Part shown: in pieces, positions 9,188-19,327 of the stretch | Layout of the letters: every line of letters starts with the position of its first letter | Numbering within the stretch: position 1 is the first letter of the stretch | DNA from: Nitrosomonas ureae | GTDB taxonomy: Bacteria; Pseudomonadota; Gammaproteobacteria; Burkholderiales; Nitrosomonadaceae | Assembly: GCF_900206265.1 (NCBI RefSeq) | Contig: NZ_LT907782.1 | Coordinates: 1 to 64,000, forward strand | Direction of reading: 5' to 3' | DNA: 64,000 nt | Made by a program: the position numbers and the translations under genes | Notes under the pieces: model-generated | Databases searched by the model: none | What the model was told of the DNA's origin: nothing | The model's input: the letters and a program-made list of their open reading frames with translations, nothing else

Positions 9188-9955
9188 ATGGTATTACCTT
9201 ATATCAGTAGTAAAATGTCTATAATATTCAAAGCAATTGTGAGTGCATTTCGTGATTTATTTCGTTTAAGAATTGCATGGATTACTGTTTGGCCGATTAT
9301 AGCTTCATTACTGTTTTGGTTGATAGTTGGATTTGTTTTTCAGGATAATTTTTCTAAAATAATTTATCAGATTTTGGACAAAATTGGTGTCGGTGAGTGG
9401 CTGCAAAATTTGGAATCAGATTGGATTGCATCGATAGTTCTAGGTTTATTTGATATTTTAGTACTTATTCCTCTTGTAATCGTTACGACACTGATTATTA
9501 CGGCCATATTTGTATTGCCGGCATTAATTGGTTTGGTGGCGCGCCGTTTTTATCCCGATTTGAAGCGTGAATATGGAGGGTCTATTAGTGGCAGCATTGT
9601 CAATGCGGTAATCGCCAGTATTGTTTTTATATTCATCTGGATAGTTTCGTTGCCATTGTGGGCGGTTGGAGCAGGAATTATTATCCCTTTCGTGGCCGCA
9701 GCTTTTATGAATCAACAATTATTTCGCTATGATGCGTTATCGGAGCATGCCACCAAGCACGAAATTAACAAAATTTGCTCAGAGAACAGATATTCATTAT
9801 GGGGGCTCGGGCTGTTGACGGGCTTGGTGCAATTTATACCTTTTCTTAATTTATTGGCTCCAATTTTTACTGCACTTGCGTTTATTCATTTTGGACTAGA
9901 GCATCTAAAACTTTTGCGCGCGAAAGAAATGGCAAAACAAAATATTAATCAATAA
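9188..9955 (+). CDS. EI24-domain (CysZ-like) membrane protein
   Basis: Integral membrane protein of the EI24 family, to which the sulfate permease CysZ belongs. Four or more hydrophobic stretches are visible (AWITVWPIIASLLFWLIVGF; LFDILVLIPLVIVTTLIITA; IVFIFIWIVSLPLWAVGAGI; LLTGLVQFIPFLNLLAPIFT). The FNQQLFRYDAL-like element (here MNQQLFRYDALSEHA) is typical. An in-frame ATG at 9215 would give the more common MSIIFKAI start; neither start has a strong ribosome-binding site. Function as a sulfate transporter is not shown by sequence; many betaproteobacterial members are uncharacterised. Confidence 0.8.
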   Translation: MVLPYISSKMSIIFKAIVSAFRDLFRLRIAWITVWPIIASLLFWLIVGFVFQDNFSKIIYQILDKIGVGEWLQNLESDWIASIVLGLFDILVLIPLVIVTTLIITAIFVLPALIGLVARRFYPDLKREYGGSISGSIVNAVIASIVFIFIWIVSLPLWAVGAGIIIPFVAAAFMNQQLFRYDALSEHATKHEINKICSENRYSLWGLGLLTGLVQFIPFLNLLAPIFTALAFIHFGLEHLKLLRAKEMAKQNINQ

Positions 9956-10020
9956 AAAATAAACTTTCAGATACTCAAACAGATTTCTTTTTTTGATCAA
10001 GTTTCTAATCAGCTGTGAAC

Positions 10021-10845
10021 ATGCATAGTTGGGATCCAAATTTTATGGATCTTTCGCCTATATTTGAACCATTTGCATATTTGAGAAAGGATTTCTCAAA
10101 TATGCAGTACTGGCCTGAACCTAATGAGCTTAACAAATTATGTCCCATGTCAAATCAACAAATATATACTCGATCAGGTAAATCTATTTTATTTATACCC
10201 CAGGTAATTGTGAAACATTACCATGGACAACCTTATGAATCGAGAATTTTTTTGACTGGTCAAGTGCAAACTAGAGCTAATAATTGGCATGATTTTTTTA
10301 ATGCTTTAGTGTGGAAAATACTGCCGCGTGCTAAATCAGCGCTTAATCAATTGCATTATCAAGCACAACTGTCTGAGTTAGCGATTAAAGCAGAAAATAG
10401 GTGCAAATTAAGAGACGCAGCAACGCTATTCGATGAATCTGGCGTCATTATCATCAGCAGTCATGAATTATTGATTCGGCTAATAAAAGGCTTTGAGTGG
10501 AAAGAATTGTTTTGGCGGCAGCGTACCACCGTATTATCATCAATGCGATTTTTTGTTTTTGGCCACGGAATATACGAAAAAGCATTAAACCCTTTTATCG
10601 GTATGACTGGTAAAGCAATTATTTTCAAGGTAAAGGAAGATTTTTTCTTGCAAGATTTATTTAATCAACTCCACTCAGTGGATTTAATGCTGGAACAATT
10701 TTTGCTCTGCAGACTGTCATCTAGTGCAGATCTGACGCCAATCCCATTGTTAGGTTATCCGAAGTGGGATGCGAATAATTGCCATGAATCCTATTATGAA
10801 AATAAGGAATATTTTCGTGATCGTCGTCAATTTAAGTGCACTTAA
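10021..10845 (+). CDS. DUF3025 family protein
   Basis: A conserved betaproteobacterial protein of unknown function. The recognisable core is the sequence SGKSILFIPQ followed by TGQVQTRANNWHDFFNALVW and PRAKSALNQLHY, matching the DUF3025 pattern with its Asn-Trp-His-Asp and Asn-Ala-Leu-Val-Trp residues. It has no signal peptide or membrane helix, so it is probably cytoplasmic. A GTG two codons upstream (10015) is an alternative start. It stands alone between the EI24 gene and the disrupted rhodanese gene. Confidence 0.75.
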   Translation: MHSWDPNFMDLSPIFEPFAYLRKDFSNMQYWPEPNELNKLCPMSNQQIYTRSGKSILFIPQVIVKHYHGQPYESRIFLTGQVQTRANNWHDFFNALVWKILPRAKSALNQLHYQAQLSELAIKAENRCKLRDAATLFDESGVIIISSHELLIRLIKGFEWKELFWRQRTTVLSSMRFFVFGHGIYEKALNPFIGMTGKAIIFKVKEDFFLQDLFNQLHSVDLMLEQFLLCRLSSSADLTPIPLLGYPKWDANNCHESYYENKEYFRDRRQFKCT

Positions 10846-11015
10846 AAAAATTACATTCTATTTTGAATAACTTATAATTAATAGAAAATTGAAATGAGAA
10901 TACTCTTAGTAGCGCTATTAATTGCGTTATTTTTCATTGTCACTATATCTAAGGCGGATAATTTTTCGCCGGAAAGCGCTGAAGGTGCTCGTGCTGTAAG
11001 TACAGAAACGGCTAA

Positions 11016-12189
11016 GGAAACACTGATCTATTCGATCACATCGAATAGATGTTGCAGAGGTTTGATAAATACATGGCTATAGATAAATGGAATAGAGCGA
11101 TGCAATCAAGCTTTTCTGACCTGGAATATGCGGCAAAGAAGAAACAAACCCGACGAGATCGTTTTTTGGATGAAATTGAAGCTGCAACACTTTGGGCATC
11201 TGTGTTGAATGTTATTGCGCCGTACTATCCGGTTAGCGGTAGGCGGGATCACCCACCGACTGGTCTGGAACGGATGCTGATGTATGTTGTGCAACAGTGC
11301 TTTGGTTTTTCGGATGAAGGCACGGAAGATGCTGTATATGATAGCCAAGCCATTCGTCACTTTGTGGTAGTGATCTGAATCGGGAAGCGGCAGCGGATGC
11401 GACGACTCTGCTGAGATTTCGTCATTTACTGGAAGGGCATCCTCTGACGGAATCGATCTTTGATGCAATCAGCTGAACGTGGATTATTTCATCGCGAAGG
11501 CACGATTGTTGATGCTACGCTGATTTCAGCCCCTCTTTCGACTAAGAACAAGGAACGGGCGCGCGATAGCGAAATGCATCAAACCAAGAAAGGCCAGCAA
11601 TGGCACTTCGGCATGAAGGTACACATCGGTGTCGATGCGCAATCAGGGCTTGTTCACACCCTGATCGGGCAGCCAATGTCCACGATGTTACTCAGGCACA
11701 GGCGCTGCTGCATGGTGATGGAACCGATGTGTTTGGTGATGCGGGCTACCCAGGCATTGAAAAACGACAAGAGAATCCTGAATTGCCCGTAACCTGGCAT
11801 ATTGCAATGCGTCCTTCCAAGCGCAAGGCATTGCCCAAAACAACAGCAGGCGAACTGATGGGAAGCTTGAACATGCAAAAGCCAGCATTCGCGCCAAGGT
11901 TGAGCATCCCTTTCATGTTGTAAAGAATCTGCTCATGCACCGCAAAACCCACTACAAAGGAATGGCCAAAAATAACGCTCAGATGTTTTCACTGTTTGGG
12001 CTTGCCAACTTGCTGCTGGCTCGCCGGTGGTTATGTAGCTCAGCCAGCCGGATTGCGTCTTAAAGACAAGAATTGAGGGAAATAATGCAAGAAATAGCGC
12101 AATTCAAGCCAGAATATGGCAAATTCTAACCTAATATCCCAAAACCGTTCGCTTAGCCCCTGGGGTGCGGTGTATTAATCAGTGTTTTC
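11016..12189 (+). mobile_element. IS5-family insertion sequence, degenerate
   Basis: The element is bounded by inverted repeats GGAAACACTGAT (left) and the complement of ATCAGTGTTTTC (right), with a 4-bp direct repeat CTAA at 11012-11015 and 12190-12193, matching the YTAR target of the IS5 group. About 1.17 kb long. The transposase frame inside is broken. A stretch of its right end (about 12070-12189) is repeated in inverse orientation at 24608-24714, which identifies a second copy. Confidence 0.85.
11049..12063 (+). pseudogene. IS5-family transposase, frameshifted
   Basis: DDE transposase in at least three frames. The first segment (11049-11378) has SFSDLEYAAKKKQTRRDRFL and GLERMLMYVVQQCFGFSDEG, the IS5 N-terminal domain. 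The second (from about 11460) has [20 protein letters not shown] with the first catalytic Asp, then [20 protein letters not shown] with the second. The frame then shifts near 11670 to [15 protein letters not shown], and again near 11860 to the C-terminus HPFHVVKNLFMHRKTHYKGM, AKNNAQMFSLFGLANLLLAR ending at 12063. Transposition by this copy alone is unlikely. Confidence 0.88.
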
Positions 12190-12564
12190 CTAAATTACTT
12201 TTTTCGATAAGGAATATTTATTTTTTGATGTTAGAAGCTTGAATGATTATAGAATGGGACATGTTCCTGGTGCGTATCATCTTTCTGTAGAAAGTGATTT
12301 TGATGAGCAAAAATTAAGTGGGATAGTAAAAAGATCAACTTGTTGTTATGTATTGTAACGGTACTTCGTGCCTGGGTAGCTCAATTACGATAGAAAAAGC
12401 AATTGGGTGGGGATGGACAAATATTTTATTATCCTTGGATGAGTTTCTTGTAGAGATTTTGATGAAAACGCTTTTATTTAGAGTAGCGGTTATGTATTTT
12501 TGCGAACCAGGTACGTATTTTGTTAAAATGTAATGTTAAATTTACTAATTTATTGGAGTATTTA

Positions 12565-12990
12565 ATGGCAATTGAAAGAACCTTATCAATTATTAAACCG
12601 GACGCTGTTGCAAAAAATGTGATTGGGCAGATTTATTCTCGTTTTGAATCAGGTGGCTTAAAAATTATTGCCGCGCGCATGGTACATTTGTCACAATCTG
12701 ATGCAGAGCAATTTTACGCAGTGCATCGTGAGCGGCCGTTTTTTAACGATCTGGTTAGCTTTATGATATCCGGGCCTGTGATGGTACAAGTACTGGAAGG
12801 AGAGGATGCAATTAAGAAAAACCGCGATTTAATGGGTGCAACCGATCCCAAGAAAGCTGAAAAAGGAACTATTCGTGCTGATTTTGCTGATAGCATTGAT
12901 GCCAATGCAGTGCATGGCTCAGATGCATTAGAAACGGCAATGGCCGAAATTGCCTGTTTTTTCCCCACATTAAATGTTTATTCTCGTTAA
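12565..12990 (+). CDS. ndk: Nucleoside diphosphate kinase
   Basis: Transfers the gamma-phosphate between nucleoside triphosphates and diphosphates through a phosphohistidine. The 141-residue protein starts [15 protein letters not shown], and the active-site segment [12 protein letters not shown] carries the catalytic His. The ATG at 12565 has GGAG at 12555-12558; an upstream in-frame ATG has no such site and would add 15 unrelated residues. It opens the run ndk-rlmN-pilF-rodZ-ispG-hisS-yfgM-bamB-der, a conserved order in betaproteobacteria. Confidence 0.97.
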   Translation: MAIERTLSIIKPDAVAKNVIGQIYSRFESGGLKIIAARMVHLSQSDAEQFYAVHRERPFFNDLVSFMISGPVMVQVLEGEDAIKKNRDLMGATDPKKAEKGTIRADFADSIDANAVHGSDALETAMAEIACFFPTLNVYSR

Positions 12991-13010
12991 AAGTAATGAG
13001 TATCTAAATC

Positions 13011-14111
13011 GTGTCGGTTAATTTGTTAAATTATGATAACAAAAGTCTAGTTGATTTTTGTACTGAAATTGGTGAAAAGCCTTTTCGTGCAAGGCAATTA
13101 TTGCGGTGGATTCACCAGTTTGGCATAGCTGATTTTGATTTAATGAGCGATCTGGCAAAAAGTTTGCGCGAGAAGCTTGCCACGCAGGCGGTTATTGAGC
13201 TGCCAACGATTATGTCTGATTATGTGGCAGCCGATGGCACACGTAAATGGTTGTTATCAGTTGGTGCAGGAAATGGTATAGAGACTGTCTTTATTCCAGA
13301 AATTAGTCGTGGCACTCTATGTATTTCAAGTCAGGTTGGATGTGCATTGGCTTGCACTTTCTGTTCTACAGGAAAGCAAGGATTTAATCGCAATTTAACT
13401 GTTGCCGAGATTATCGGACAGTTATGGATCGCAAATAAGATGCTTGAAACTTGTGGTGATGATACAAAATTACAAACCAAAAGAGCGGTTACTAATGTTG
13501 TCATGATGGGCATGGGTGAGCCGCTGGCCAACTTTGAGAATGTTGTAACAGCCCTAGATTTAATGTTGGATGATCATGCCTATGGTCTTTCCCGGCGCCG
13601 TGTAACGGTTAGTACTTCCGGGCTAGTGCCTGCTATCGATCGATTACGTGAGCGTTGTCCGGTTGCTTTGGCTGTTTCATTACATGCTCCGAATGATACG
13701 TTGCGCGATCAACTGGTTCCAATCAACAAGAAATACCCGATTAAAGAGTTATTGGCCGCTTGTCAGCGTTATTTGTCGGCTGCGCCCAGAGATTTTATAA
13801 CTTTTGAGTATGTCATGCTCGATGGTGTTAATGATAGTGTAGCGCATGCGTGCGAGCTTGTGAAATTGGTACAAGACATTCCCTGTAAGTTTAATTTAAT
13901 TCCGTTCAATTCTTTTTCAGATTCTGGATATAAGCGTTCATCAACTGAAGCAATAAGAGTGTTTCGTGATGTGTTAGTGCACGCAGGGCTTATTACAACT
14001 GTCAGAAAAACACGGGGCGATGATATCGCGGCTGCTTGTGGTCAGCTTGCTGGTCAGGTGAAAGATAAAACGCATCGTTTGACTCGATTAAAAATCGAAA
14101 CGATCCAGTGA
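13011..14111 (+). CDS. rlmN: Dual-specificity RNA methyltransferase RlmN
   Basis: Radical-SAM enzyme that methylates C2 of adenosine in 23S rRNA (A2503) and some tRNAs (A37). The Cys-x3-Cys-x2-Cys cluster [15 protein letters not shown] is near residues 110-125, and the [11 protein letters not shown] and [11 protein letters not shown] motifs follow. The start is GTG at 13011; length 366 is normal. The TGA stop overlaps the GTG start of the pilF gene (GTGA). Confidence 0.97.
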   Translation: MSVNLLNYDNKSLVDFCTEIGEKPFRARQLLRWIHQFGIADFDLMSDLAKSLREKLATQAVIELPTIMSDYVAADGTRKWLLSVGAGNGIETVFIPEISRGTLCISSQVGCALACTFCSTGKQGFNRNLTVAEIIGQLWIANKMLETCGDDTKLQTKRAVTNVVMMGMGEPLANFENVVTALDLMLDDHAYGLSRRRVTVSTSGLVPAIDRLRERCPVALAVSLHAPNDTLRDQLVPINKKYPIKELLAACQRYLSAAPRDFITFEYVMLDGVNDSVAHACELVKLVQDIPCKFNLIPFNSFSDSGYKRSSTEAIRVFRDVLVHAGLITTVRKTRGDDIAAACGQLAGQVKDKTHRLTRLKIETIQ

Positions 14112-14887
14112 AATTATATTCGCCCTTATTATTTCTATTTCTCATAGGGTTGGGTAGCTGTGTACAGCACAATGCAGAAACCGGGATGCCCATTCAGGAT
14201 AAGGGAGATCGTGCATTACAAAGCGCAAAAATTCATACAGAGTTGGCGGCTGAATATTTTTACCGGGGGCAATTGGATGTGGCAATTGAGGAAGTTAATG
14301 AGGCATTGAAGGCACAATCGAATTATGCGCCTACATACAGTGTGTTAGGGCTTATAAATATGACCTTAAATGAAAACAGTAAAGCGCTAGAAAATTTTGA
14401 GCGAGCTATTCGAATGGCACCAAGAAACCCAGAAATTAATAATAATTATGGGTGGTTTTTATGTCAGCGTTTTCCGCAACGCATGGATGATGCCATTAAT
14501 CATTTTATGGTAGCTGCTAGAGATCCCCTTCATTCAACACCCGAAATGTCTTACACTAATGCCGGGATCTGTGAAACTAAACGTCAAAAATACATTGAAG
14601 CGCAGTTACTTTTTCAAAATGCATTATCAATCCAGTCCAATTATTCACCTGCAATTATTGGACTGATCGATATTGATTTTGAACGCGGAAATTTGACAGA
14701 GGCAAGGTCTAAACTTTCTCAGTTTCTGCAAAATTATGCACCTACAGCCGAAAGTTTATTGCTGGGAATAAAGATTGAGCGAGCCTTGGATAATCAACTG
14801 GCAGTTGATAGTTATATCTATCAACTGCAAAAGCATTTTCCTGAATCCAAAGAAGCCGTGTCGATTCGAGAAGGAAAGATCAGATGA
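14108..14887 (+). CDS. pilF: Type IV pilus assembly lipoprotein PilF/PilW
   Basis: Pilotin-like lipoprotein with tetratricopeptide repeats that helps PilQ secretin assembly and pilus stability. A signal peptide with lipobox (GLGSC, Cys at about residue 18) is followed by TPR units beginning at [20 protein letters not shown], and further at [20 protein letters not shown]. Start is GTG, overlapping rlmN by 4 bp; the stop overlaps the rodZ start (ATGA). The gene's position between rlmN and rodZ is typical for proteobacteria. Confidence 0.92.
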   Translation: MKLYSPLLFLFLIGLGSCVQHNAETGMPIQDKGDRALQSAKIHTELAAEYFYRGQLDVAIEEVNEALKAQSNYAPTYSVLGLINMTLNENSKALENFERAIRMAPRNPEINNNYGWFLCQRFPQRMDDAINHFMVAARDPLHSTPEMSYTNAGICETKRQKYIEAQLLFQNALSIQSNYSPAIIGLIDIDFERGNLTEARSKLSQFLQNYAPTAESLLLGIKIERALDNQLAVDSYIYQLQKHFPESKEAVSIREGKIR

Positions 14888-16110
14888 CGAATGTTAATGA
14901 TGAAATGAACAAGAATGTAAATCAACACGCTGAAGATATTGATTCCATTACATCTGATTCTAGTATAACAACCGAAAATCATTCACCTGGATACGATACT
15001 TCAAAGTCGCATCAGGGAGTACACGAAAATATGCAAAATTCGGAAACGAGGAGTATCGAATCAGTTATTGGAGAGCAATATAACAATCTCGATTCAATTG
15101 CTTCAAATTTAAACGTTCATCACCATGAACATATCGAGGTAAGTAATAACCATAATGAGATAGTAAGTAGTCTTGATCATATAAACCCCCAAAATGAATT
15201 AAATGATATTGATTCTATGGGCATTGTGCAAAGTGTTGGGCATTTGCTGCGCAGGGCAAGAGTTAGGAAGAATATGAGTATTGAGGATGTATCAAGGCAG
15301 TTGCGTCTTTCAATACAACAAATTGAAGCAATTGAAAACGAGGATTTTGAGAAGTTGCCTGGAAAAACATTTTTACGCGGGTTTATTCGTAATTATGCCA
15401 ATCTTGTGCAACTAAACCCCATGCAATTATTACAATTACTTCCAGAGTCAACTCGAATAATATCGACCTATGAGCGGACTCCATTTAGAAATAAACAAAT
15501 ATCGTTTTCTTCAAGTCGTGAGAACTCTGGTAATAACTCACTTGTGATCGCCATTATTTTAGCTATTATGGTTTTAGGCACATATTTTATTTTTGAGAAT
15601 AATGGATGGAATAAAGATTCTAATATCAGTTCGGTGGGTAGCGCCGCGCAGTTAGAATCTGGCACAACTTCCATGGAGATTCGATTGCCAATGTCAACAG
15701 TTGTAGATAATACCGTGAACTTGCCGATAATGTCATCAATGACCCCTACTAACACACTTAACGATCCGGGAAAGGCAGTAGCAGAACTAAATGCAAAAAC
15801 TGAGCTTATTCCAGCTGAAGAAAATATTATTGCTCAATCTAATGAGTTGCAGAACGAAAAAACCAGCGATTCAGGTAATTTATATTTTAAATTTATAGCG
15901 GACTCATGGGTGAAGGTGGTAGATGCTAAGGGTGTTGCTTTGTTTGAGCAGCTTATGAAAGGTGGTAGCGAGCAAATTGTCGTAGGTAAAAGACCGCTAT
16001 CGATTGTTATAGGCAATGCATCGGGTGTTAATCTCACCTATAATGATAAGGAAATTAATATTTCTTCTTATAAAAAGCAGGATGGGACCGCGCGCTTTAT
16101 ACTTGAGTAG
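14884..16110 (+). CDS. rodZ: RodZ-like cell-shape protein with long N-terminal extension
   Basis: RodZ couples MreB to the membrane and cell-wall machinery. The cytoplasmic helix-turn-helix domain spans about residues 115-185 ([55 protein letters not shown]), a single membrane helix follows at about 218-236 ([19 protein letters not shown]), and the C-terminal periplasmic DUF4115 beta-domain is at about 325-405 ([20 protein letters not shown]). Unusually, some 115 polar residues rich in Asn, Ser, His and acids precede the HTH, which normally begins near residue 15-20. It overlaps pilF by 4 bp. Confidence 0.9.
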   Translation: MTNVNDEMNKNVNQHAEDIDSITSDSSITTENHSPGYDTSKSHQGVHENMQNSETRSIESVIGEQYNNLDSIASNLNVHHHEHIEVSNNHNEIVSSLDHINPQNELNDIDSMGIVQSVGHLLRRARVRKNMSIEDVSRQLRLSIQQIEAIENEDFEKLPGKTFLRGFIRNYANLVQLNPMQLLQLLPESTRIISTYERTPFRNKQISFSSSRENSGNNSLVIAIILAIMVLGTYFIFENNGWNKDSNISSVGSAAQLESGTTSMEIRLPMSTVVDNTVNLPIMSSMTPTNTLNDPGKAVAELNAKTELIPAEENIIAQSNELQNEKTSDSGNLYFKFIADSWVKVVDAKGVALFEQLMKGGSEQIVVGKRPLSIVIGNASGVNLTYNDKEINISSYKKQDGTARFILE

Positions 16111-16145
16111 GCGTACTTGCAATCTTTAGACCTTATACAATAATT

Positions 16146-17384
16146 ATGTCTGAAAACAGTTTTTCGATAAATCGCCGATCTAGCGTAGGTGTTCGGGTTG
16201 GTTCTGTAATGTTGGGTGGTGGTGCGCCAGTCGTGGTGCAATCAATGACTAATACTGATACAGTTGATGAAGTTGCTACTGCGGAACAGGTTGCGCAATT
16301 AGCGCGTGCTGGGTCTGAGTTGGTTCGAATCACTGTCAATTCAATGGAGGCCGCAAAGGCGGTAGCGGCAATTCGTGCGCGTCTCGATGAAATGGGATGC
16401 CATGTTCCCTTGGTTGGAGATTTTCATTTCAATGGGCATAAATTGCTCACCAGTTATCCCGAATGCGCTAAAGCTTTAGCAAAATTTCGCATCAATCCGG
16501 GAAATGTTGGTTATGGTAAGAAACGTGATGAGCAATTTACTACCTTGATTGAAACAGCTTGTAAGTACGATAAGCCTGTGCGCATCGGCGTGAATTGGGG
16601 AAGTCTTGATCCCGAAATGCTGGCGCGCATTATGGATGAAAATGCCGCTTCAAGTAATCCGCAAGACGCAAAGTATGTAATGCGGGAAGCATTGATTATA
16701 TCGGCATTGGAAAGCGCAGCAAAAGCAGAGGAAATCGGGCTTAACCGCAATAAGATTGTACTCTCTTGCAAAGTAAGTGGTGTACAAGATTTGATTAGAG
16801 TATACCGCGATTTGGCTGCACGTTGCGATTATGCGTTACATTTGGGATTAACAGAGGCAGGGATGGGTTCTAAAGGCATAGTAGCGTCTACAGCGGCATT
16901 GTCTGTCCTTTTACAGGAAGGAATTGGTGACACTATTCGCATTTCATTGACCCCGGAACCAGGGGGGACACGCTCACGTGAGGTGATTGTAGCTCAGGAA
17001 ATTCTGCAAACCATGGGGCTACGCGCATTTGTTCCGCTAGTTGCTGCTTGTCCAGGGTGCGGACGTACAACCAGTACCTATTTTCAGGAATTAGCCGAAA
17101 GTATCCAGGCTTATGTGCGTGATGAGATGGTGGTTTGGCGCAAACAATACGATGGCGTCGAAAATATGACGCTAGCTGTGATGGGGTGTGTAGTAAATGG
17201 TCCGGGAGAAAGCAAGCACGCTAATATTGGAATTAGTCTGCCAGGTTCTGGTGAAACCCCAGTGGCACCTGTGTTTGTCGACGGACAAAAAACCGTAACG
17301 TTAAAAGGCGATAATATCGCCAATGAATTTCGTGCAATTGTTGATCAATATGTAAGTGAGAAGTACCCGAGAAAAGTAGTCTGA
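16146..17384 (+). CDS. ispG: 4-hydroxy-3-methylbut-2-enyl diphosphate synthase IspG
   Basis: Iron-sulfur enzyme of the MEP isoprenoid pathway that converts methylerythritol cyclodiphosphate into HMBPP. Conserved blocks: [11 protein letters not shown] at the N-terminus, [12 protein letters not shown](V)G, and the cluster-binding cysteines in [10 protein letters not shown] and [10 protein letters not shown]. Length 412 is typical of the shorter bacterial form. The ATG of hisS shares the last base of its stop (TGATG). Confidence 0.97.
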   Translation: MSENSFSINRRSSVGVRVGSVMLGGGAPVVVQSMTNTDTVDEVATAEQVAQLARAGSELVRITVNSMEAAKAVAAIRARLDEMGCHVPLVGDFHFNGHKLLTSYPECAKALAKFRINPGNVGYGKKRDEQFTTLIETACKYDKPVRIGVNWGSLDPEMLARIMDENAASSNPQDAKYVMREALIISALESAAKAEEIGLNRNKIVLSCKVSGVQDLIRVYRDLAARCDYALHLGLTEAGMGSKGIVASTAALSVLLQEGIGDTIRISLTPEPGGTRSREVIVAQEILQTMGLRAFVPLVAACPGCGRTTSTYFQELAESIQAYVRDEMVVWRKQYDGVENMTLAVMGCVVNGPGESKHANIGISLPGSGETPVAPVFVDGQKTVTLKGDNIANEFRAIVDQYVSEKYPRKVV

Positions 17385-18658
17385 TGGCTAGCAGTGTTAA
17401 AGCAATTCGTGGAATGAATGATATTCTCCCGGAAGAATCTTATCTCTGGGAATATTTTGAACAGATGGTGCGGCAGTGGCTTACTGCTTATGGGTATCGG
17501 AATATTCGTACCCCGATTGTCGAGCAAACCGATTTGTTTATTCGCTCTATTGGTGAAGTAACTGATATTGTTGAGAAAGAGATGTATACTTTCATCGATC
17601 ATCTCAATAATGATAGCTTGACGCTGCGGCCTGAAGGCACTGCGTCATGCGTGCGAGCAGCTATTGAGAATAATCTTTTGTATGCTGGACCGCAAAGATT
17701 GTATTATGCGGGACCGATGTTCCGGCATGAACGCCCACAAAGAGGGCGTTATCGTCAATTTCATCAGGTCGGCGTGGAAGCATTGGGTTATGCTGGTCCA
17801 GATATCGATGCAGAATTAATAGTGATGTGTGTTCGATTATGGGAATTATTGGGAATCTCGGATCTGCGTCTGGAAATAAGTACGCTGGGAAACACTGAAT
17901 CACGCGCATTACATCGTTCGCGACTACTCAAATACTTTGAGAGACACCGTGATAATTTGGATGAAGATTCATTACGACGTCTATATGTCAATCCCTTGCG
18001 CATACTCGATAGTAAAAATCCAGAAATGCAACAAATTATTGAGAATGCACCAAAGTTGATTGATGACTTGGATCCTGAATCATGTAGCCATTTTGAATCC
18101 TTGCAAAGAATATTACGTGAGCGAGGCATTAATTATAATATTAACTTGCGTTTGGTAAGGGGATTGGATTATTACAATCGCACTGTATTTGAATGGGTTA
18201 CCGATAAATTAGGTGCACAAGGAACAGTTTGTGCTGGTGGGCGCTATGATGGCTTAGTAGAGCAGGTGGGAGGAAAATCCACTCCGGCTTGCGGTTTTGC
18301 TATGGGAGTAGAACGATTGTTGTCGTTGATGCAAGAATGTGGGAAAAAGATTCAACAGCCAGTTCCTGATATTTATATTGCTTATCAAGGTGATGAGCAG
18401 GTCATGGATTATGCTTGGAAGTGTGCGGAATTTCTTCGTGATGAGGGATTCGATGTTATTTTGCATTGCGGTGGCGGCAGCTTTAAATCTCAGATGAAAA
18501 AGGCTGATTCATCTGGTGCTGTTTATGCATTGATTATCGGGAATGATGAATTCAGGGCGCAACAAGTAACTATTAAGCCATTGCGTGATCTGATTGAACA
18601 AGTAAGTCTGAAATTAAGCGAGGTTGCTGAAATAATTAATAAAAAAGATTTGTATTAA
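17384..18658 (+). CDS. hisS: Histidyl-tRNA synthetase
   Basis: Class II aminoacyl-tRNA synthetase charging tRNA-His. Motif 1 region [12 protein letters not shown], motif 2 [13 protein letters not shown] with [20 protein letters not shown], the HisA signature [15 protein letters not shown], and motif 3 GGRYDGL...[10 protein letters not shown] are all present. The C-terminal anticodon-binding domain starts around residue 330. Length 424 is usual. It is translationally coupled to ispG. Confidence 0.97.
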   Translation: MASSVKAIRGMNDILPEESYLWEYFEQMVRQWLTAYGYRNIRTPIVEQTDLFIRSIGEVTDIVEKEMYTFIDHLNNDSLTLRPEGTASCVRAAIENNLLYAGPQRLYYAGPMFRHERPQRGRYRQFHQVGVEALGYAGPDIDAELIVMCVRLWELLGISDLRLEISTLGNTESRALHRSRLLKYFERHRDNLDEDSLRRLYVNPLRILDSKNPEMQQIIENAPKLIDDLDPESCSHFESLQRILRERGINYNINLRLVRGLDYYNRTVFEWVTDKLGAQGTVCAGGRYDGLVEQVGGKSTPACGFAMGVERLLSLMQECGKKIQQPVPDIYIAYQGDEQVMDYAWKCAEFLRDEGFDVILHCGGGSFKSQMKKADSSGAVYALIIGNDEFRAQQVTIKPLRDLIEQVSLKLSEVAEIINKKDLY

Positions 18659-18688
18659 CAATAACGCAGAATTAACCAAGGAAATGCT

Positions 18689-19327
18689 ATGGTAACTTAT
18701 AATCATGAAGATCAGGAAAAGGTTGATGGGTTTAAAGGTTGGTGGGACAAGTATGGGACTGCGATTGTTATTTTCATGACAGTAATGTTAGCAACTGCCG
18801 GAGCTATAAAGGCTTGGGAGTATTACCAGAAAAAGCAGGCACAGCAGGCGGGGGATTTATACGTTTTGTTGAAGCAGGTCCAAGCAGGCAATGATTCAGA
18901 AAAAATTAATGATACGGCTCAGTTGCTTATGCAAGGTTATTCCTCCAGTGGCTATGCGCCACGCGCTGCATTGATTGCAGCACAAGCCGATGCTCATGCA
19001 GGGAATAATAAGCGGGCGATACAAAACTTACAATGGATTCTTGATCATGCAAAAGAAACCGAGATGCGTGATTTGGCTCGATTGAGAATCTCGGGGATTT
19101 TACTCGATGAAGGAAAATACGATGAAGCATTAAGGTTTTTAGATGATGGATATAGTGAAGCTTTTTCTGGGTTATATTTGGACCGTAAGGGAGATATCCA
19201 GGTAGCTACACAGAGAATTTCTGAAGCGCGTTTAAGCTATCAGGAAGCTATAAATGCGCTTGATAAGAGTAATAATTACTATAACATTGTACAAATGAAA
19301 TTGGATGGACTGGGCAATTCTGAATAA
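18689..19327 (+). CDS. YfgM-like ancillary SecYEG/BamB-associated protein
   Basis: Membrane-anchored periplasmic TPR protein of the YfgM (DUF2133) family, reported in E. coli to associate with the Sec translocon and chaperone network. It has a short cytoplasmic N-terminus, one membrane helix (about residues 24-45, GTAIVIFMTVMLATAGAI) and TPR-like helices after it. AAGGA upstream at 18677-18682 supports the ATG at 18689. The 3' end overlaps bamB by 23 bp. Confidence 0.88.
   Translation: MVTYNHEDQEKVDGFKGWWDKYGTAIVIFMTVMLATAGAIKAWEYYQKKQAQQAGDLYVLLKQVQAGNDSEKINDTAQLLMQGYSSSGYAPRAALIAAQADAHAGNNKRAIQNLQWILDHAKETEMRDLARLRISGILLDEGKYDEALRFLDDGYSEAFSGLYLDRKGDIQVATQRISEARLSYQEAINALDKSNNYYNIVQMKLDGLGNSE

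Larger units (their letters stand above)
10894..12530 (+). pseudogene. Secreted rhodanese-like protein, split by IS5 insertion
   Basis: The N-terminal part (10894-11015) encodes a signal peptide (MRILLVALLIALFFIVTISKA) and a short mature start (DNFSPESAEGARAVSTETAK). After the IS5 element the reading resumes at about 12194 with DKEYLFFDVRSLNDYRMGHV and PGAYHLSVESDFDEQ, the first half of a rhodanese domain, and after a frameshift near 12330 with MYCNGTSCLGSS, the active-site loop with its catalytic Cys. At least one more frameshift follows near 12420. The intact gene would be a periplasmic single-domain rhodanese (sulfurtransferase). Besides the insertion, the frameshifts show that it is dead. 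Confidence 0.75.

Noticed and set aside
10894-11082. Small intact secreted protein of 62 residues
   Set aside because: Its last 20 codons lie inside the IS5 end; it is the 5' part of the disrupted rhodanese gene.
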